DNA of 40,334 nucleotides from an uncultured Pirellulaceae bacterium (GTDB taxonomy: Bacteria; Planctomycetota; Planctomycetia; Pirellulales; Pirellulaceae). The stretch covers positions 1 through 40,334 of the forward strand of contig CALFUT010000014.1 in NCBI GenBank assembly GCA_937929805.1, read 5' to 3'. A program made the translations under genes and the position numbers. Positions 26,730 through 35,550 of this stretch are shown piece after piece. Below the pieces are notes generated by a model that did not search any database, had not been told where the DNA came from, and saw only the letters and a program-made list of their open reading frames with translations. Each line of letters starts with the position of its first letter. Position 1 is the stretch's first letter.

Positions 26730-27791
26730 TTACTCGACGCCCTTGTCGACCAAGTATCGCTCGACATCTAACGCCGCCATGCAGCCGGTGCCGGCGGAGG
26801 TGATCGCTTGGCGGTAGTAGTCGTCCGCCACGTCACCCGCCGCAAAAATTCCCTCGACGCTGGTGTTGGTGCGGAACGGTTTGGTCCAGTTGATGTAGCC
26901 CTTGTCGTTCATGTCCAGCTTGCCGTTCAAAAAGCCCGTGTTGGGCGTGTGCCCGATCGCGACGAACATGCCGCCAACGGTCAACTCGCTGATCGAATCG
27001 TCAACGGTGCTTTTTAATTTCAGCCCTGTCACGAGACTGCCATCGCCCAAGACCTCGTCCACCACCGTGTTCCAGATGATTTCGATGTTCGGATGACTCT
27101 TGGCACGGTCTTGCATGATCTTGGAGGCCCGCATTTCGTCGCGACGGACGATCATGTAAATCTTGTCGGCCCCTTTCAGGTTGGCCAGATAGTTGGCCTC
27201 TTCGACCGCCGAGTCACCAGCTCCAATCACCGCCAAAGGTTTACTGCGGTAAATGGGAAGCGCTCCGTCACAAACCGCACAGGCGCTGACGCCCTTGTTT
27301 TTGTATTCTTCTTCCGAAGGCAGGCCTAAGTAGTTCGCGCGGGCTCCGGTTGCGACGATCACAGTGTGAGCCGTGACCGGTTCATTCGATGCCGAGATAA
27401 TTCGGAACCCGTCGCCGGTGACTTCGACGTCCACCACATCATCACCAATCACACGCGTGTCAAAGTTCAACGCCTGTTGCTTCATAAGCTCCATCAATTC
27501 AACGCCCTGAACGGCGTAATGCAGCACGCCGTCCTTTTTGTGGTCGGGGGCGGGCGGCAAGTTCCACTGCCGGTCCTTTGCGACCGCACTCTCGATGAAC
27601 GCTCGTACGTTTCCGAATGGGAATCCGGGGTAGTTTTCGACTTCGGTGGTGTAGGCCAACTGCCCCAACGGAATCATTTCAGGCTGCACGGTGCCTTCGA
27701 AAACCAGCGGGGATAGGTTGGCGCGAGCTGCATAAATTGCGGCGGACCATCCGGCTGGCCCGCTTCCGATGATGACGACCTTTTCTGCCAC
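26730..27791 (-). CDS. trxB: Thioredoxin reductase
   Basis: 353 residues from the GTG at 27791, chosen because GGAG lies nine bases upstream and the flavoprotein begins MAEKVVIIGSGPAGWSAA; a TTG at 27815 has no ribosome-binding site. It transfers electrons from NADPH through FAD to thioredoxin. Motifs: FAD GxGxxG at about residues 7-16, GLPSEEEYKNKGVSACAVCD with redox-active CAVC, NADPH loop VIGAGDSAVEEANYL, and C-terminal FAD motif FAAGDVADDYYRQAITSAG. It is slightly long (usual about 310-330) because of an insertion around residues 75-90 (NLPPAPDHKKDG). It is divergent from the CstA gene. Confidence 0.95.
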   Translation of the reverse strand: MAEKVVIIGSGPAGWSAAIYAARANLSPLVFEGTVQPEMIPLGQLAYTTEVENYPGFPFGNVRAFIESAVAKDRQWNLPPAPDHKKDGVLHYAVQGVELMELMKQQALNFDTRVIGDDVVDVEVTGDGFRIISASNEPVTAHTVIVATGARANYLGLPSEEEYKNKGVSACAVCDGALPIYRSKPLAVIGAGDSAVEEANYLANLKGADKIYMIVRRDEMRASKIMQDRAKSHPNIEIIWNTVVDEVLGDGSLVTGLKLKSTVDDSISELTVGGMFVAIGHTPNTGFLNGKLDMNDKGYINWTKPFRTNTSVEGIFAAGDVADDYYRQAITSAGTGCMAALDVERYLVDKGVE

Positions 27792-27800
27792 GAGTTGAAT

Positions 27801-27804
27801 CTCC
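27801..27804 (-). promoter_or_regulatory. Ribosome-binding site supporting the GTG start of trxB
   Basis: Reads GGAG on the minus strand, nine bases before the GTG at 27791. It decides between this start and the TTG at 27815, where nothing similar is found. Confidence 0.6.
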
Positions 27805-27967
27805 AGATTTTTCAAATTGACTGCAAACGGAACGTGATCGAGTATACGAATATCGTGTCAGCTTCGTTAGTGCCCATGAATCCAGTCGTGCGTTTGTGCG
27901 GGGGATGCTACGATGGGGAAACGAAATCCGCTTGGATTTATTTCGAATACACCGAACTGGCGCATTC

Positions 27968-29848
27968 ATGTCCACTTTCCTGATTGCTGTCGCCTCTTTC
28001 GTGGGCTTCATCGTCGCGTATCGTACGTACGGACGCTGGCTGGCGACGTCCATTTTCAATTTGGACCCGAACGCCGCCGTGCCGAGTGAGCAACTGCGGG
28101 ACGATGTCGATTTCGTTCCTTCCAAGCGAAGCCTCGTATTTGGGCATCACTTTACCAGCATTGCGGGAACCGGTCCCATCGTTGGCCCAGCGATCGCCGT
28201 GTTTTGGGGTTGGTTGCCGGCTTTGTTATGGGTCGTTTTTGGCAGCATTTTTATTGGAGCCGTGCACGACTTCGGGGCGTTGGTCGTCAGCCTCCGCAAC
28301 CGAGGCCAGACGGTGGGCGAAATCGCGGGAAGGTTGATTTCCCCTCGAGCCAAATTGCTGTTCTTAATCACGCTGTTCTTCGCGTTGACGATCGTGTTGG
28401 CAATTTTCGGTCTGGTCATCGCCGCGATCTTTCTGAAGTACCCCGAGTCCGTGCTGGGCGTCTGGATTTCGCTACCGCTGGCGATTCTGGTTGGCTTTAT
28501 TTCTCGCAAGAATCCGGGGGCCTTGATCGGGGCAGCGATCGTTTCGTTAGTGGTGGTTTACGCCTCGGTCTATGTCGGAGCCTACTACCTGCCCATTCAG
28601 CTGCCGGTTTCCAACCCGATTGTGGGATGGACGATCATCCTATTGATCTACTGTGCGATCGCGTCAGTGATGCCGGTTTGGGTTTTGTTGCAGCCAAGAG
28701 ACTTTATCAATAGTTGGCAGCTGTTCATTGCGTTGGGGCTGCTGGTAATTGGGTTGGCGGTTGCGTCATTCAGCGGGCAAGCCAATCTGTTTGACTCAGC
28801 GCCAGCGATGGCGACCGAGATGCCTGCGGGTTCGCCACCGATCTGGCCGTTTTTGTTCATCACGATTGCCTGCGGAGCAATCAGCGGGTTCCATTGTCTG
28901 GTCAGCAGCGGCACCAGCAGTAAACAGATTTGCAACGAGTGTGATTCTCAGATGATCGGCTACGGATCGATGTTGCTGGAAGGAGCACTCGCGGTCGTGG
29001 TGATTCTCGCTTGCTGTGCCGGGATCGGCATGGGTAAGTTTGAGAAAAAAACCGCCAAGGCTGGTGCGGCAACGATGGCCACGACATGGCAGCCGGTCGT
29101 CAACGCAAACCAGCAACCGTTGCGAGGCCGAGCGGCATGGAGAAGCCATTACAGCGTGGATCGACCGTGGAAGAATTTTAGCTTGGGGGACAAGGTCGGG
29201 GCGTTCGTGGAAGGGAGTGCAAACTTTCTGGCCGCGATCTACATTCCGCGGACGCTCGGCATCGGAATCATGGCGGTTCTGGTCGCCTGCTTCGCGGCGA
29301 CGACGCTTGACTCAGCCACGCGTTTGCAGCGTTATGTCGTTCAGGAACTTGCTACCACGGTGGGGCTGAAACCATTGACCAACAAGTATTCGGCCACGTT
29401 CACTGCCGTCTTGCTGGGTGGCTTGATCGCCATGATCCCCAACGCCGATGGTCAAATTGGGAAAGGTGGATTGTTGCTCTGGCCGCTGTTTGGGGCGACA
29501 AATCAACTGCTGGCCGGCCTAGCGTTCATGGTCACCGCGTTTTATCTATGGCGACGTGGAAAACCTGTTTGGTTTATCGTCCTACCGACGGTCGTGATGA
29601 TGGTCATGCCGGCGTGGGCGATGTCATTGCAATTGTTTGCTCCGGAAACTGGCTGGTTCTGGTCGCTCGGCGACAATTTGCTGTTGGCCACGATCGGCAT
29701 GGCGACCTTGGGGCTTCAGCTATGGATGGCACTGGAGGCCATTCTCCTGTGGCCTTCCGTGCGAGGCGTCTTGGAAGAGGCGTTGCCGCCGCTGCCCTCG
29801 AAAGAAAATCTAACGCCTTCGCTGGAGTCATCCGGAGGCCAGTCTTGA
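27968..29848 (+). CDS. cstA: CstA family peptide transporter (carbon starvation protein A)
   Basis: 626 residues from the ATG at 27968; upstream in-frame codons to 27896 are not membrane-like. CstA proteins import peptides or pyruvate; the substrate here is not known. Many membrane segments are visible (TFLIAVASFVGFIVAY, PAIAVFWGWLPALLWVVFG, LLFLITLFFALTIVLAIFG and others). Family-typical motifs are FGHHFTSIAGTGPIVGPA, VFGSIFIGAVHDFGALVVS, ACGAISGFHCLVSSGTSSKQ and FAATTLDSATRLQRYVVQE. Length is between the short (about 480) and long (about 700) members. Its stop codon overlaps the possible TTG start of the next gene, so the lipoprotein is probably cotranscribed. Confidence 0.95.
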   Translation: MSTFLIAVASFVGFIVAYRTYGRWLATSIFNLDPNAAVPSEQLRDDVDFVPSKRSLVFGHHFTSIAGTGPIVGPAIAVFWGWLPALLWVVFGSIFIGAVHDFGALVVSLRNRGQTVGEIAGRLISPRAKLLFLITLFFALTIVLAIFGLVIAAIFLKYPESVLGVWISLPLAILVGFISRKNPGALIGAAIVSLVVVYASVYVGAYYLPIQLPVSNPIVGWTIILLIYCAIASVMPVWVLLQPRDFINSWQLFIALGLLVIGLAVASFSGQANLFDSAPAMATEMPAGSPPIWPFLFITIACGAISGFHCLVSSGTSSKQICNECDSQMIGYGSMLLEGALAVVVILACCAGIGMGKFEKKTAKAGAATMATTWQPVVNANQQPLRGRAAWRSHYSVDRPWKNFSLGDKVGAFVEGSANFLAAIYIPRTLGIGIMAVLVACFAATTLDSATRLQRYVVQELATTVGLKPLTNKYSATFTAVLLGGLIAMIPNADGQIGKGGLLLWPLFGATNQLLAGLAFMVTAFYLWRRGKPVWFIVLPTVVMMVMPAWAMSLQLFAPETGWFWSLGDNLLLATIGMATLGLQLWMALEAILLWPSVRGVLEEALPPLPSKENLTPSLESSGGQS

Positions 29849-29862
29849 TCGGTCGTCAAGTT

Positions 29863-30354
29863 ATGAAGTGGCTCCATTCCACGTTTGCCGTGATTCTATT
29901 CGTGGCAGGAATGATGCTGGTGTCGGGATGTGACTCGGGCCAGCCCGTCGGAAAGAAAACGTTCGAAGTGCGCGGACAAGTTTTGCTGGACGACGTGCCT
30001 TTGGCGGAAGCGCGAATCACCTTCGTCCCAATGGCCGCGATCGATTCGTCCAACCAAGACCTGCAACCGATGTCCTATGGCCTTACCGATGCCGACGGCA
30101 AGTATGAACTGCGTCAGGCAGACGGAACGCTGGGGGCGGTAAAAGGTCAGCACGCGGTGATGATCTCAAAACCGATCGTTGTGGACCAAGCCGAGGGGGC
30201 AATTGAATCCGGAATAGCGGCGACCGACTCGCTAGGGGACATGGTGCCCGAATTCTATCGGCAATACGGTTACTTGATGCGGCATGTGATGCCCATGGCG
30301 GGCGGCGAGCGGATGGACTTTAAATTGTCGACGATCGATCCGCTGTTGAAGTAG
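29863..30354 (+). CDS. Small lipoprotein with carboxypeptidase-regulatory-like domain
   Basis: 163 residues from the ATG at 29863; a TTG at 29845 would add six residues. The N-terminus is a lipoprotein signal (HSTFAVILFVAGMMLVSGC, lipobox LVSGC with Cys at about residue 23), so it is lipid-anchored in a membrane facing the periplasm. The body starts EVRGQVLLDDVPLAEARITF and YGLTDADGKYEL, the signature of a small transthyretin-like beta-sandwich (carboxypeptidase regulatory-like), very common in planctomycete lipoproteins. No enzyme motif. It follows the CstA gene by 14 bases. Confidence 0.85.
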   Translation: MKWLHSTFAVILFVAGMMLVSGCDSGQPVGKKTFEVRGQVLLDDVPLAEARITFVPMAAIDSSNQDLQPMSYGLTDADGKYELRQADGTLGAVKGQHAVMISKPIVVDQAEGAIESGIAATDSLGDMVPEFYRQYGYLMRHVMPMAGGERMDFKLSTIDPLLK

Positions 30355-30369
30355 AGTGCAAGAAGGTGG

Positions 30370-30415
30370 AGTTTTGATCGGAGGATCGCAGTCGGGACAA
30401 CTGCGGCTACTTTAG
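30370..30415. repeat. Short palindrome between convergent genes
   Basis: CGCAGT and ACTGCG (about 30387-30405) form a six-base stem with a seven-base loop, between the lipoprotein gene and the convergent glutamine cyclotransferase gene. It may serve as a weak terminator for either side; no T-run on the plus strand. Confidence 0.3.
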
Positions 30416-30422
30416 GGCACCG

Positions 30423-31310
30423 CTATTTCTCCGCGGGAAAAAGCTTGATTTCGTACAGCTTGGGGCAAAGCTTGCCAGTGACCAACATCTTCTTGCTTTC
30501 CGGATGGATCGCGATTCCGTTCAGCACGCCGCCTTCGGGCCTTTCACGTCGTGGCCATAGCCCGGTCAAGTCGATTTCGGCCGTCACTTCGCCCGTGTTC
30601 GGATCGATTTCATAAATCAAATCTCGTTGGTACCGGTTCGCGTACAGTTTCGGCTTCAGGCCAAACATTTCCAATTCGTTCAACTGCCCGACGCGCGAGG
30701 CTTTGCGACGTACCCAAATCGTTCGCTCTACTTCAAACGTTTTCGGATTCAAAAATTTGATCTCGGGAGTCCCGTCACTCAGTAGCAAACTCTTTCCGTC
30801 GGTCGTCAGCCCCCAGCCTTGGCCCTCGTACTTGAATTCGCCAATTTTGTTTAGCTCTTTATCGTAGATGAAGCCAACGCCCGCTTTCCAAGTCAACTGA
30901 TACAACTTGTCGTCAAGGACCGTCAGTCCCTCAGCAAAATACGCTTCGTCCAGATCTTTCTGGATCAAGATTTCTCCCGTAGCGAGGTCAACCTTGCGAA
31001 CCGATGACTTGCCATTGAGGCCCGTGCTCTCCCACAAAAAACCATCGTCGACGACCAGCCCCTGAGTAAACGCCTCGGGGTCGTGGTCAAATGTGCGGAG
31101 CACTTCGAAACCGTACTTGGGCACCTTCGGTTTCGGGCGCATGGCGATCGCCAAATAAGTGCCGCCCACAGAGATTATCAAGAACAACGCAATGAGCGAC
31201 CAGTTAACCGGCCGCTTTCCGTCCATCCCGATCGACGCTGGAGCCGGCGCTCTTTTTTTCTCTGGTACCGGACCGCCAAACGGCTGTGATTTTTTCTTCT
31301 TGTTGGACAT
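30423..31310 (-). CDS. Membrane-anchored glutaminyl-peptide cyclotransferase
   Basis: 295 residues. It belongs to the five-bladed propeller glutamine cyclotransferases (plant/bacterial type), which convert N-terminal glutamine of peptides into pyroglutamate. Motifs: LRTFDHDPEAFTQGLVVDDG followed by WESTGLNGKSSV, YFAEGLTVLDDKLYQLTW, GWGLTTDGKSLLLSDGTPEI, LNELEMF and PEGGVLNGIAIHPES. The usual signal peptide is replaced by a Lys/Pro-rich cytoplasmic tail (about residues 1-36) and a membrane segment (about 37-58), so the enzyme is held at the membrane facing the periplasm. Start at 31310 is the first Met of the basic tail. tyrS lies 21 bases upstream on the same strand, so the two may be cotranscribed. 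Confidence 0.92.
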   Translation of the reverse strand: MSNKKKKSQPFGGPVPEKKRAPAPASIGMDGKRPVNWSLIALFLIISVGGTYLAIAMRPKPKVPKYGFEVLRTFDHDPEAFTQGLVVDDGFLWESTGLNGKSSVRKVDLATGEILIQKDLDEAYFAEGLTVLDDKLYQLTWKAGVGFIYDKELNKIGEFKYEGQGWGLTTDGKSLLLSDGTPEIKFLNPKTFEVERTIWVRRKASRVGQLNELEMFGLKPKLYANRYQRDLIYEIDPNTGEVTAEIDLTGLWPRRERPEGGVLNGIAIHPESKKMLVTGKLCPKLYEIKLFPAEK

Positions 31311-31331
31311 CTTTTGTCAGCCCTTAATTTG

Positions 31332-32612
31332 TCAGCCCACGAATCGCAATAACGCGTACTTCTTTTTGCCACTGCGAAGCACCAGCATCGATTCGCTGGC
31401 CAAGTCGTCCGTGCCAAGCGTCGTGGCAACGTCCTCACGGCGAGCATTGTTCACGTACGCCCCGCCCTGCTGGATGGTCCGGCGAGCGTCACCCTTGCTC
31501 TTGCTAAGTCCCGCCTCGACGAACGCGTCGATCATGGGCAAGCCCTCTGACAAACGAGCCATGGGCAGTTCTGAGCTGGGGACATCGGCAAAGATGTCCG
31601 CAAGATCTTGATCAACAAGGTTTGCAATCTCAGCGCCGAAGAAGATCTCTTTGGCAAGCTGAGCCTTTTTTAAACCGTCGTCGCCATGAATCAATCGTGT
31701 CAATTCTTCGGCCAGCTTCGTTTGGCTCTCTCGTTTCTGCGGTGCCTCGGATCGAGCAGCATCCAAGGCTTCGATTTCAGCGTGATCCAGCTCAGTCAAG
31801 AACCGCAAGCACTTGCCCGCGTCCTCGTCGGCCACGTTGTACCAGTATTGGTAAAACGCGTACGGGCTGGTGCGATCACTAGAAAGCCAAATCGCCCCGG
31901 ATTCCGTTTTGCCCATCTTGGTGCCATCGGTCTTGGTCAGCAGCGGGCAAGTCATGCCGTACAGTTGCTTGCTCAGCATCCGCCGGCCAAGGTCGATGCC
32001 GGCTGTCACGTTGCCCCACTGATCACTGCCGCCGATTTGGAGCTCGCAATCGTATTGCTTGTTCAAGTGCACGAAGTCGTAAGCCTGCAAAAGCATGTAG
32101 CTGAATTCGGTGTAGCTCAAGCCCGCATCGCTACCCAAACGCGACTTGACCGAGTCCTTACCAAGCATGACGTTGACCGGAAAGTTTTTGCCAACATCGC
32201 GAAGGAACGCGGTGTAGCTGAACTCTTTCATCCAGTCGTTATTGTTAACCAGCAAGGCCGATTGATCTCCCGCGTCAAAGTCCAACAGCTTCTGCATTTG
32301 AACTTGGATGCCGGCGATGTTCGCTTCCAATTGTTCGGTCGACAACAGATTTCGCTCAGAACTTTTTCCGCTAGGGTCGCCAATCATTCCAGTCGCTCCA
32401 CCCACGATGGCGATCGGACGATGCCCTGCTTTTTGAAAACGTCGCAGCAGCATTAGCGGCAATAGACTTCCGACGTGCAGACTATCGGCGGTTGGGTCGA
32501 AACCCGCGTACACGGTTCGGCCGCCTTCAGAAAGCCACTTGGGCAGAAAATCGTCGGCGGTCGTTTGGTGGATCAGCCCGCGCCATTGCAGGTCGCTAAA
32601 GATGTCGCTCAT
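31332..32612 (-). CDS. tyrS: Tyrosyl-tRNA synthetase
   Basis: 426 residues from the ATG at 32612 (MSDIFSDLQWRGLIHQ). The upstream extension to 32792 is rejected. It charges tRNA-Tyr. Motifs: YAGFDPTADSLHVGSLLPL with HVGS in place of HIGH (about residue 48), GGATGMIGDPSGKSSER, the tyrosine-binding YMLLQAYDF and QIGGSDQWGN, and KMGKTESG in place of KMSKS. The C-terminal S4 RNA-binding domain is visible from about residue 360 (SKSKGDARRTIQQGGAYVNN). Length is typical of the bacterial TyrRS group. Confidence 0.97.
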   Translation of the reverse strand: MSDIFSDLQWRGLIHQTTADDFLPKWLSEGGRTVYAGFDPTADSLHVGSLLPLMLLRRFQKAGHRPIAIVGGATGMIGDPSGKSSERNLLSTEQLEANIAGIQVQMQKLLDFDAGDQSALLVNNNDWMKEFSYTAFLRDVGKNFPVNVMLGKDSVKSRLGSDAGLSYTEFSYMLLQAYDFVHLNKQYDCELQIGGSDQWGNVTAGIDLGRRMLSKQLYGMTCPLLTKTDGTKMGKTESGAIWLSSDRTSPYAFYQYWYNVADEDAGKCLRFLTELDHAEIEALDAARSEAPQKRESQTKLAEELTRLIHGDDGLKKAQLAKEIFFGAEIANLVDQDLADIFADVPSSELPMARLSEGLPMIDAFVEAGLSKSKGDARRTIQQGGAYVNNARREDVATTLGTDDLASESMLVLRSGKKKYALLRFVG

Positions 32613-32745
32613 AATTGCCTTGGGTGAAAGAGGAGCCGGAACGTGCCGGTCCTCTGAAACTGTGCGAACAGGTAATTTCGGTACCAGAGACCATACCGGG
32701 CACCGCGATTTCATCCAAGACGTTACTCTTACAACGGGCTTGCTG

Positions 32746-33213
32746 ATGGTGACTTTACGAGACGTGACGGCCGAAAATTGGCGAGACTGCATTCGGCTTT
32801 CGCTGCATGACCACCAAGTTGGCTATGTTGCGAGCAATGTTGCAACGATTGCAGAGTCAAAATTCAACCCGCATTTTCATTTGCGAGCCATTTATACCGA
32901 CGATTTGCAGGTCGGTTTGCTCGCCTATTGCCATGAAGATGATCCTGAGGATTTGCAGCTGTTTTGGATCTTCAGGCTGATGATTGATCGCAACCATCAA
33001 GGTAACGGTTACGGAGCAGATGCCATGCGACTGGCGATCGACGAGATTAAAAAGCTGAGTGCGACGTGAGTCAAAACCATGCACAAGCCAGAAAACTTGG
33101 CTGCCGCAGCCTTGTACGCCAAACTCGGGTTCTGTGCAGCGGGGAAGCACGACGATGGCGACTGTTTGCTTGAGTTAGACCTGTCGGTGGCAGCGCCAAA
33201 CGGCAACAAATAA
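32746..33213 (+). pseudogene. GNAT acetyltransferase interrupted by one in-frame TGA
   Basis: The frame starts at ATG 32746 (VTLRDVTAENWRDCIRLSL) and gives a GNAT fold with the acetyl-CoA loop RNHQGNGYGADAMR. It stops at TGA 33067-33069 after IKKLSAT. The same frame continues without a shift to TAA 33211-33213 and encodes the missing end: HKPENLAAAALYAKLGF, the typical last strand and helix of GNAT enzymes. Thus one nonsense codon removes the C-terminal third of a 155-residue protein. A CGA-to-TGA transition would explain it. It may be a recent pseudogene or a sequencing error. The substrate is unknown. Divergent from tyrS. Confidence 0.82.
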
Positions 33214-33432
33214 CTCCCACACTTCCAGACGATCGATTCGGTCTTCATATCTCTGAGCGACGATGTCGATCAGAAAGTTCGAATTGCGGACTCGGCACGA
33301 TCGTTATTGTCGCCTTGCCGCCCCCCGCAAACCGCCTACTTTTGACCAGCTGCACGCTTTAAAGTAGCGGCGATTCCAAGTAATATGGAGGGTTTTCCGT
33401 CTCCCTTCAATTCAACTATTTTTGACTGATTC

Positions 33433-35211
33433 ATGGCTCTTGTTGTTCAAAAATTTGGTGGCACCAGCGTTGCCGACAGTGAAAAAATTCTAGCCGCCGC
33501 TCGCAAAGCCATTCGCGCGCGGCAGCAAGGCCATCAAGTGGTCATGGTCGTCAGCGCGATGGGGAAAAACACCGATCGACTTGTGGAACTGGCCGGCGAA
33601 GTCAACGATAAGCCACCCGCGCGCGAGATGGACATGCTGCTTTCGACCGGGGAACAGGTCAGCGTCGCGTTGATGGCAATGGCAATCGACTCGATGGGCT
33701 ACGAAGCAGTCAGCCTGACGGGCGGTCAAATCGGCATCAAAACCGACAGTTCTCACACCAAGGCACGTATCCATTCCATTTCGACCGACCGAATGAAGGC
33801 TCTGCTGGACGAAGGAAAGATCGTCATCGCTGCCGGTTTCCAAGGAATCGATGAGGACTCGAACATCACGACACTCGGGCGCGGCGGCAGTGACACAACC
33901 GCCGTCGCATTGGCGGCGGCTTTGAACGCCGACCAGTGCGAGATTTATACCGACGTCGACGGCATCTACACGACCGACCCACGCAAGTTGCCCGAGGCAT
34001 GTCTCGTTCGCAGCGTCTGCTACGACGAAATGCTGGAGCTTGCCAGTTTGGGCGCAGGTGTGATGCACAGTCGATCGATCGAGTTCGGTAAAAAGTTCAA
34101 CGTGCCGATTCACGTGCGGAACAGCCAGACCGATCTGCCGGGCTCGTTGATCGTTGATGAATCGCTCACGTCACCGCTGGCCGTCAGCGGCGCTGCACTC
34201 ACCAAAGACGAAGCGTTGATCTCGATCTATCAAGTCCCGGACGTTGCCGGAACCATCATGAAGTTGTTCGGACCGATCGCCGAACGGAAAATCACCGTCG
34301 ACATGATCGTGCAGAACGTGTCCGACGACGGAAAGACAACCGTCATCAGCTTTACCGTGCCACGCGATGAAATGGCGGACGCGATTGAAGCGGTGACGCC
34401 CGTGGTCGAGGAACTGGGCGGAAAAATCGGCGCTGCCGATCAGGGCGTCTCCAAGGTTTCGGTCGTTGGGCTTGGGATGGCCGAGCAAACGGGCGTTGCC
34501 GATCGAATGTTCCGGTCGTTGGCTGACGCGGGCGTCAACTTGCAAATCATCACCACCAGCGAGATCAAGATTTCGGCCTTGGTGAAGCGTGACGTCGCGT
34601 TGGAAGCGCTTCGCGTCGTTCACAAAGAGTTTGAGCTAGAGAAATTGGTCAGCAAGGAGTTGTCGCTGGAGCAAGTGGCATCCGATCGCGAGCCGGCTGA
34701 TCTAGCTGAAGTGGTCAGCCGCTTGCAAGGCATCGGCATGGAAGGCTTGATGATCGACGACATCTCGCTGGATGAGACTCAGTCACGAATCACGCTGTCG
34801 CGGATCCCCAACCAGCCGGGCGTCGCGGCAAGTTTGTTCGAGCAAATTTCGGCCGCCGGAATCTTTGTTGACATGATTGTTCAGAGTTTTGCCGGTGATC
34901 AACTGGCCGATATTACCTTCACCGTGCCACGCAAGCAATTGACGGAAGCTTTGAAAATTGCCCAATCGGTTGCCAGCAAACATGATTGCGAAAAGGTCGA
35001 GCACAAAGAGGCGATCGGCAAACTGTCTGTCTCTGGAATCGGACTTCGTAGCCACACGGGTGTCGCGATCGGCATGTTCGAATCGCTCGCTGATTCCGGC
35101 ATCAATGTCGAAATGATCAGCACCAGCGAAGTCCGCGTCAATGTGGTCGTCGACGGGCAGGACGCAGCCAAGGGCTTGGCGTGCTTGGAGAAAAAGTTCG
35201 CGGCCGGCTAG
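33433..35211 (+). CDS. lysC: Aspartate kinase with four ACT domains
   Basis: 592 residues; common monofunctional enzymes have about 400-450. It phosphorylates aspartate, the first step to lysine, threonine and methionine. The kinase domain (1-240) shows VQKFGGTSV, VVSAMGKNTDRL, TLGRGGSDTTAVALA and YTDVDGIYTTDPR. ACT domains lie at about 262-330, 341-405, 441-512 and 530-590. The second pair repeats the first (VDMIVQNVSDDG and VDMIVQSFAGDQ; ITTSEIKISALV and ISTSEVRVNVVV), so the regulatory part was duplicated. The same architecture is known from cyanobacterial aspartokinases. Feedback binding by lysine or threonine is expected but the effector cannot be read from sequence. Confidence 0.97.
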   Translation: MALVVQKFGGTSVADSEKILAAARKAIRARQQGHQVVMVVSAMGKNTDRLVELAGEVNDKPPAREMDMLLSTGEQVSVALMAMAIDSMGYEAVSLTGGQIGIKTDSSHTKARIHSISTDRMKALLDEGKIVIAAGFQGIDEDSNITTLGRGGSDTTAVALAAALNADQCEIYTDVDGIYTTDPRKLPEACLVRSVCYDEMLELASLGAGVMHSRSIEFGKKFNVPIHVRNSQTDLPGSLIVDESLTSPLAVSGAALTKDEALISIYQVPDVAGTIMKLFGPIAERKITVDMIVQNVSDDGKTTVISFTVPRDEMADAIEAVTPVVEELGGKIGAADQGVSKVSVVGLGMAEQTGVADRMFRSLADAGVNLQIITTSEIKISALVKRDVALEALRVVHKEFELEKLVSKELSLEQVASDREPADLAEVVSRLQGIGMEGLMIDDISLDETQSRITLSRIPNQPGVAASLFEQISAAGIFVDMIVQSFAGDQLADITFTVPRKQLTEALKIAQSVASKHDCEKVEHKEAIGKLSVSGIGLRSHTGVAIGMFESLADSGINVEMISTSEVRVNVVVDGQDAAKGLACLEKKFAAG

Positions 35212-35458
35212 GAAGCGTGGTGCCGGGGTCATCGTGGATAGTTCAGCGAATTGTGGATCGCGATGTTTGCTGAGTGTCACCGATGCTCGTGTGGAAAGGC
35301 TCCTTCCGCACCCCGGTTTAAAATTCCGTCCACACCCTTTGAATGGCCGAGCCATTTACTCCGCACGGCTCGGGCGGAGCCTCGCCATCCCGAACGCCGG
35401 CACGTGTTAAGTAACGGTGAAATTAAAAAACTGGGCTGTCCAATTAGGCTCCGGAGGA
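35212..35458. other. Intergenic gap after lysC
   Basis: No convincing gene. A small hairpin GGCTC-GGGC-GGAGCC-like sequence at about 35368-35382 and G+C-rich words occur, then the left REP pair of the RAYT unit begins at 35459. No strong terminator with T-run is visible after lysC. Confidence 0.4.
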
Positions 35459-35531
35459 GTCCACGTTGTTAGCTCGGGGTGGGAGCCCCGAGACCTGATT
35501 CAACGTAATTATTCTACGCCCCGGACGGGGC
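35459..35531 (-). repeat. Left REP pair
   Basis: Hairpin CTCGGGG-TGGGAG-CCCCGAG at 35473-35492 and hairpin GCCCC-GGAC-GGGGC at 35518-35531. Read on the minus strand, they match the order and the linker words of the right array. Confidence 0.8.
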
Positions 35532-35550
35532 CGACCTCTGATCACGTTGG

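Noticed and set aside
31686-32456. 256-codon plus-strand frame inside tyrS
   Set aside because: Antisense shadow of tyrS; all family motifs are on the minus strand.
33067-33069. TGA as a selenocysteine codon
   Set aside because: No SECIS-like hairpin was evident just downstream and GNAT enzymes have no cysteine or selenocysteine need at this place; nonsense mutation is simpler.
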